A stretch of DNA of 64,000 nucleotides from Roseovarius aestuarii (GTDB lineage: Bacteria > Pseudomonadota > Alphaproteobacteria > Rhodobacterales > Rhodobacteraceae): positions 124,001-188,000 of the forward strand of contig NZ_JAIMIB010000005.1 in the NCBI RefSeq assembly GCF_019966515.1. Reading direction: 5' to 3'. Under the pieces are notes generated by a model. It searched no databases, was not told the DNA's origin, and saw nothing but the letters and a program-made list of their open reading frames with translations. The translations under genes and the position numbers were made by a program. Positions 63,339-64,000 of this stretch are shown one piece after another (the first letter of the stretch is position 1; every line of letters begins with the position of its first letter).

Positions 63339-63866
63339 TTAAAGCACCTCAAGCCCGGCGCGGAACCGGCGCATGCGCTCCTGATAATGCAGCGCGCTTT
63401 TCCTGAGGCCTTCGATGGCCGCCTCATCCAGTTCACGGACAACCTTCCCCGGCACGCCCATCACGAGCGACCCATCTGGGATTTCCTTGCCTTCAGTGAT
63501 CAGCGCGCCCGCACCAATCAGGCAATTGTTACCGATCCGGGCACCGTTCAGCACCGTGGCCCCCATGCCGATCAGCGTGTTGTCACCCAGAATACAACCA
63601 TGCAGCATTGCCTTGTGACCGATCGTGCACCCTTCGCCGATGGTCAGCGGGAAACCCATATCTGTGTGCATTACGGTATTTTCCTGCACATTCGTGCCCG
63701 CGCCGATGGTGATGAATTCGTTGTCACCGCGCAGCGTGCTACCAAACCAGATCGAGGTGGCGCTTTCCAGCACCACCTTGCCAATCACATGCGCGCCGGG
63801 CGCGACCCAGTAGTCGCCATCCGCCGGGGTTTGCGGCTGCTGACCGTCAAGGGCGTAAAGCGTCAT
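63339..63866 (-). CDS. Gamma-carbonic-anhydrase-like hexapeptide-repeat protein
   Basis: 175 residues, a left-handed beta-helix of hexapeptide repeats (about 25-135). Three histidines in the metal positions are visible in VMHTDM, IGHKAML and MLHGCI. The protein resembles the YrdA/PaaY group, so carbonic anhydrase activity is possible but unproven. Its start overlaps the stop of the upstream gmk gene by three bases. Confidence 0.9.
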   Translation of the reverse strand: MTLYALDGQQPQTPADGDYWVAPGAHVIGKVVLESATSIWFGSTLRGDNEFITIGAGTNVQENTVMHTDMGFPLTIGEGCTIGHKAMLHGCILGDNTLIGMGATVLNGARIGNNCLIGAGALITEGKEIPDGSLVMGVPGKVVRELDEAAIEGLRKSALHYQERMRRFRAGLEVL

Positions 63867-64000
63867 TGCATTTCCTCGAACTCGCTATGCAGTTTCTTCA
63901 CATGTGCATTGAGGCCCGGCTGCTGGATGCGTTTCAGTCGCGCGGCGGTGACAATGCTTTTCAGCTTTGCGTCGGTCTCTTCCAGATCATCATTAACCAG
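63863..64000 (-). CDS. gmk: Guanylate kinase, C-terminal end (partial)
   Basis: The last 45 codons of a minus-strand frame that enters from the right edge. [24 protein letters not shown] is the typical C-terminal part of guanylate kinase (the V-N-D-D segment followed by a helix). Only the tail is seen, so the kinase P-loop cannot be checked. It overlaps the carbonic-anhydrase-like gene. Confidence 0.72.
   Translation of the reverse strand: MVNDDLEETDAKLKSIVTAARLKRIQQPGLNAHVKKLHSEFEEMQ

Noticed and set aside
1..64000. tRNA, rRNA and CRISPR features
   Set aside because: Reading the intergenic gaps showed no cloverleaf with a T-loop GTTCRA box that held up, no rRNA sequence and no regularly spaced repeats.

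Overview
This window looks like chromosomal DNA of an alphaproteobacterium of the family Rhodobacteraceae (Roseobacter-type). Three things point that way: the GC-rich coding sequence, the linked block dusB-ntrB-ntrC-ntrY-ntrX followed by trkA-trkH-hfq-hflX, and the neighbourhoods radA-cvpA-purF and coxD/coxE/xdhC. NtrC lacks the sigma-54 contact loop, as established for Rhodobacter NtrC, and the TRAP binding protein resembles TakP of Rhodobacter. I found no rRNA, tRNA, CRISPR array, transposase or integrase. Most of the window is core chromosome with a few accessory insertions.

Layout. 1-8.2 kb: 5' part of glnE (minus strand), an acyltransferase-3/SGNH protein, a YbaK-like protein, a PqiA-like membrane protein, a membrane/coiled-coil protein, then radA-cvpA-purF. 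8.2-11.1 kb: a divergent LuxR/LuxI quorum-sensing pair and a membrane-anchored cyclic-nucleotide-binding protein of Popeye-like layout. 11.2-18.6 kb: prfC, a small AT-richer GFA-family gene, and a minus-strand module resembling the maturation part of carbon-monoxide-dehydrogenase clusters (MoxR/CoxD ATPase, a membrane protein with a PPC-like domain, CoxE VWA protein, XdhC, molybdopterin-binding protein) without structural enzyme genes nearby. 18.8-24.3 kb: a conserved unknown, pyrC, a threonine/serine dehydratase-like enzyme, pyrE and dnaB. 24.4-29.4 kb: a CHASE histidine kinase with a single-domain response regulator, then alr-mlaE-mlaF. 29.5-35.2 kb: an M24B aminopeptidase P, DUF427, a predicted 38-residue lipoprotein, a DUF2852 gene preceded by two matching operator-like dyads, an RDD protein, the leucyl-transferase bpt and a second acyltransferase-3.

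35.3-42.5 kb: a TakP-type TRAP operon (dctP, dctQ and a very large dctM) divergent from a Cache-domain kinase/NarL-type regulator pair, then a bactofilin. 42.8-44.3 kb: a PLP-dependent decarboxylase with AT-richer composition, probably acquired. 44.4-57.1 kb: the long minus-strand nitrogen-regulation, potassium and RNA-chaperone block, read dusB-ntrB-ntrC-ntrY-ntrX, then trkA-trkH and hfq-hflX. It is interrupted by an AT-rich segment and a small plus-strand lipoprotein gene between ntrX and trkA. 57.3-60.7 kb: ispDF-pgpA-cinA and amtB. 60.8-64 kb: a MmgE/PrpD protein, a Coq10/RatA-type START protein, hpt with a 59-residue membrane protein, a gamma-carbonic-anhydrase-like protein and the 3' end of a probable gmk.

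How the parts connect. A palindrome TGCCTAA-TTT-TTAGGCA in the dusB/ispDF gap, a matching half-site beside the dusB start and related half-sites before amtB suggest one NtrC-type regulon inside the window (inference). The two tandem 8-5-8 dyads before the DUF2852 gene, the CODH-maturation-like module without an enzyme, the quorum-sensing pair with an enlarged LuxR and the Popeye-like protein are the least explained parts. Nothing here clearly amounts to a wholly new system; these are the best candidates for follow-up.
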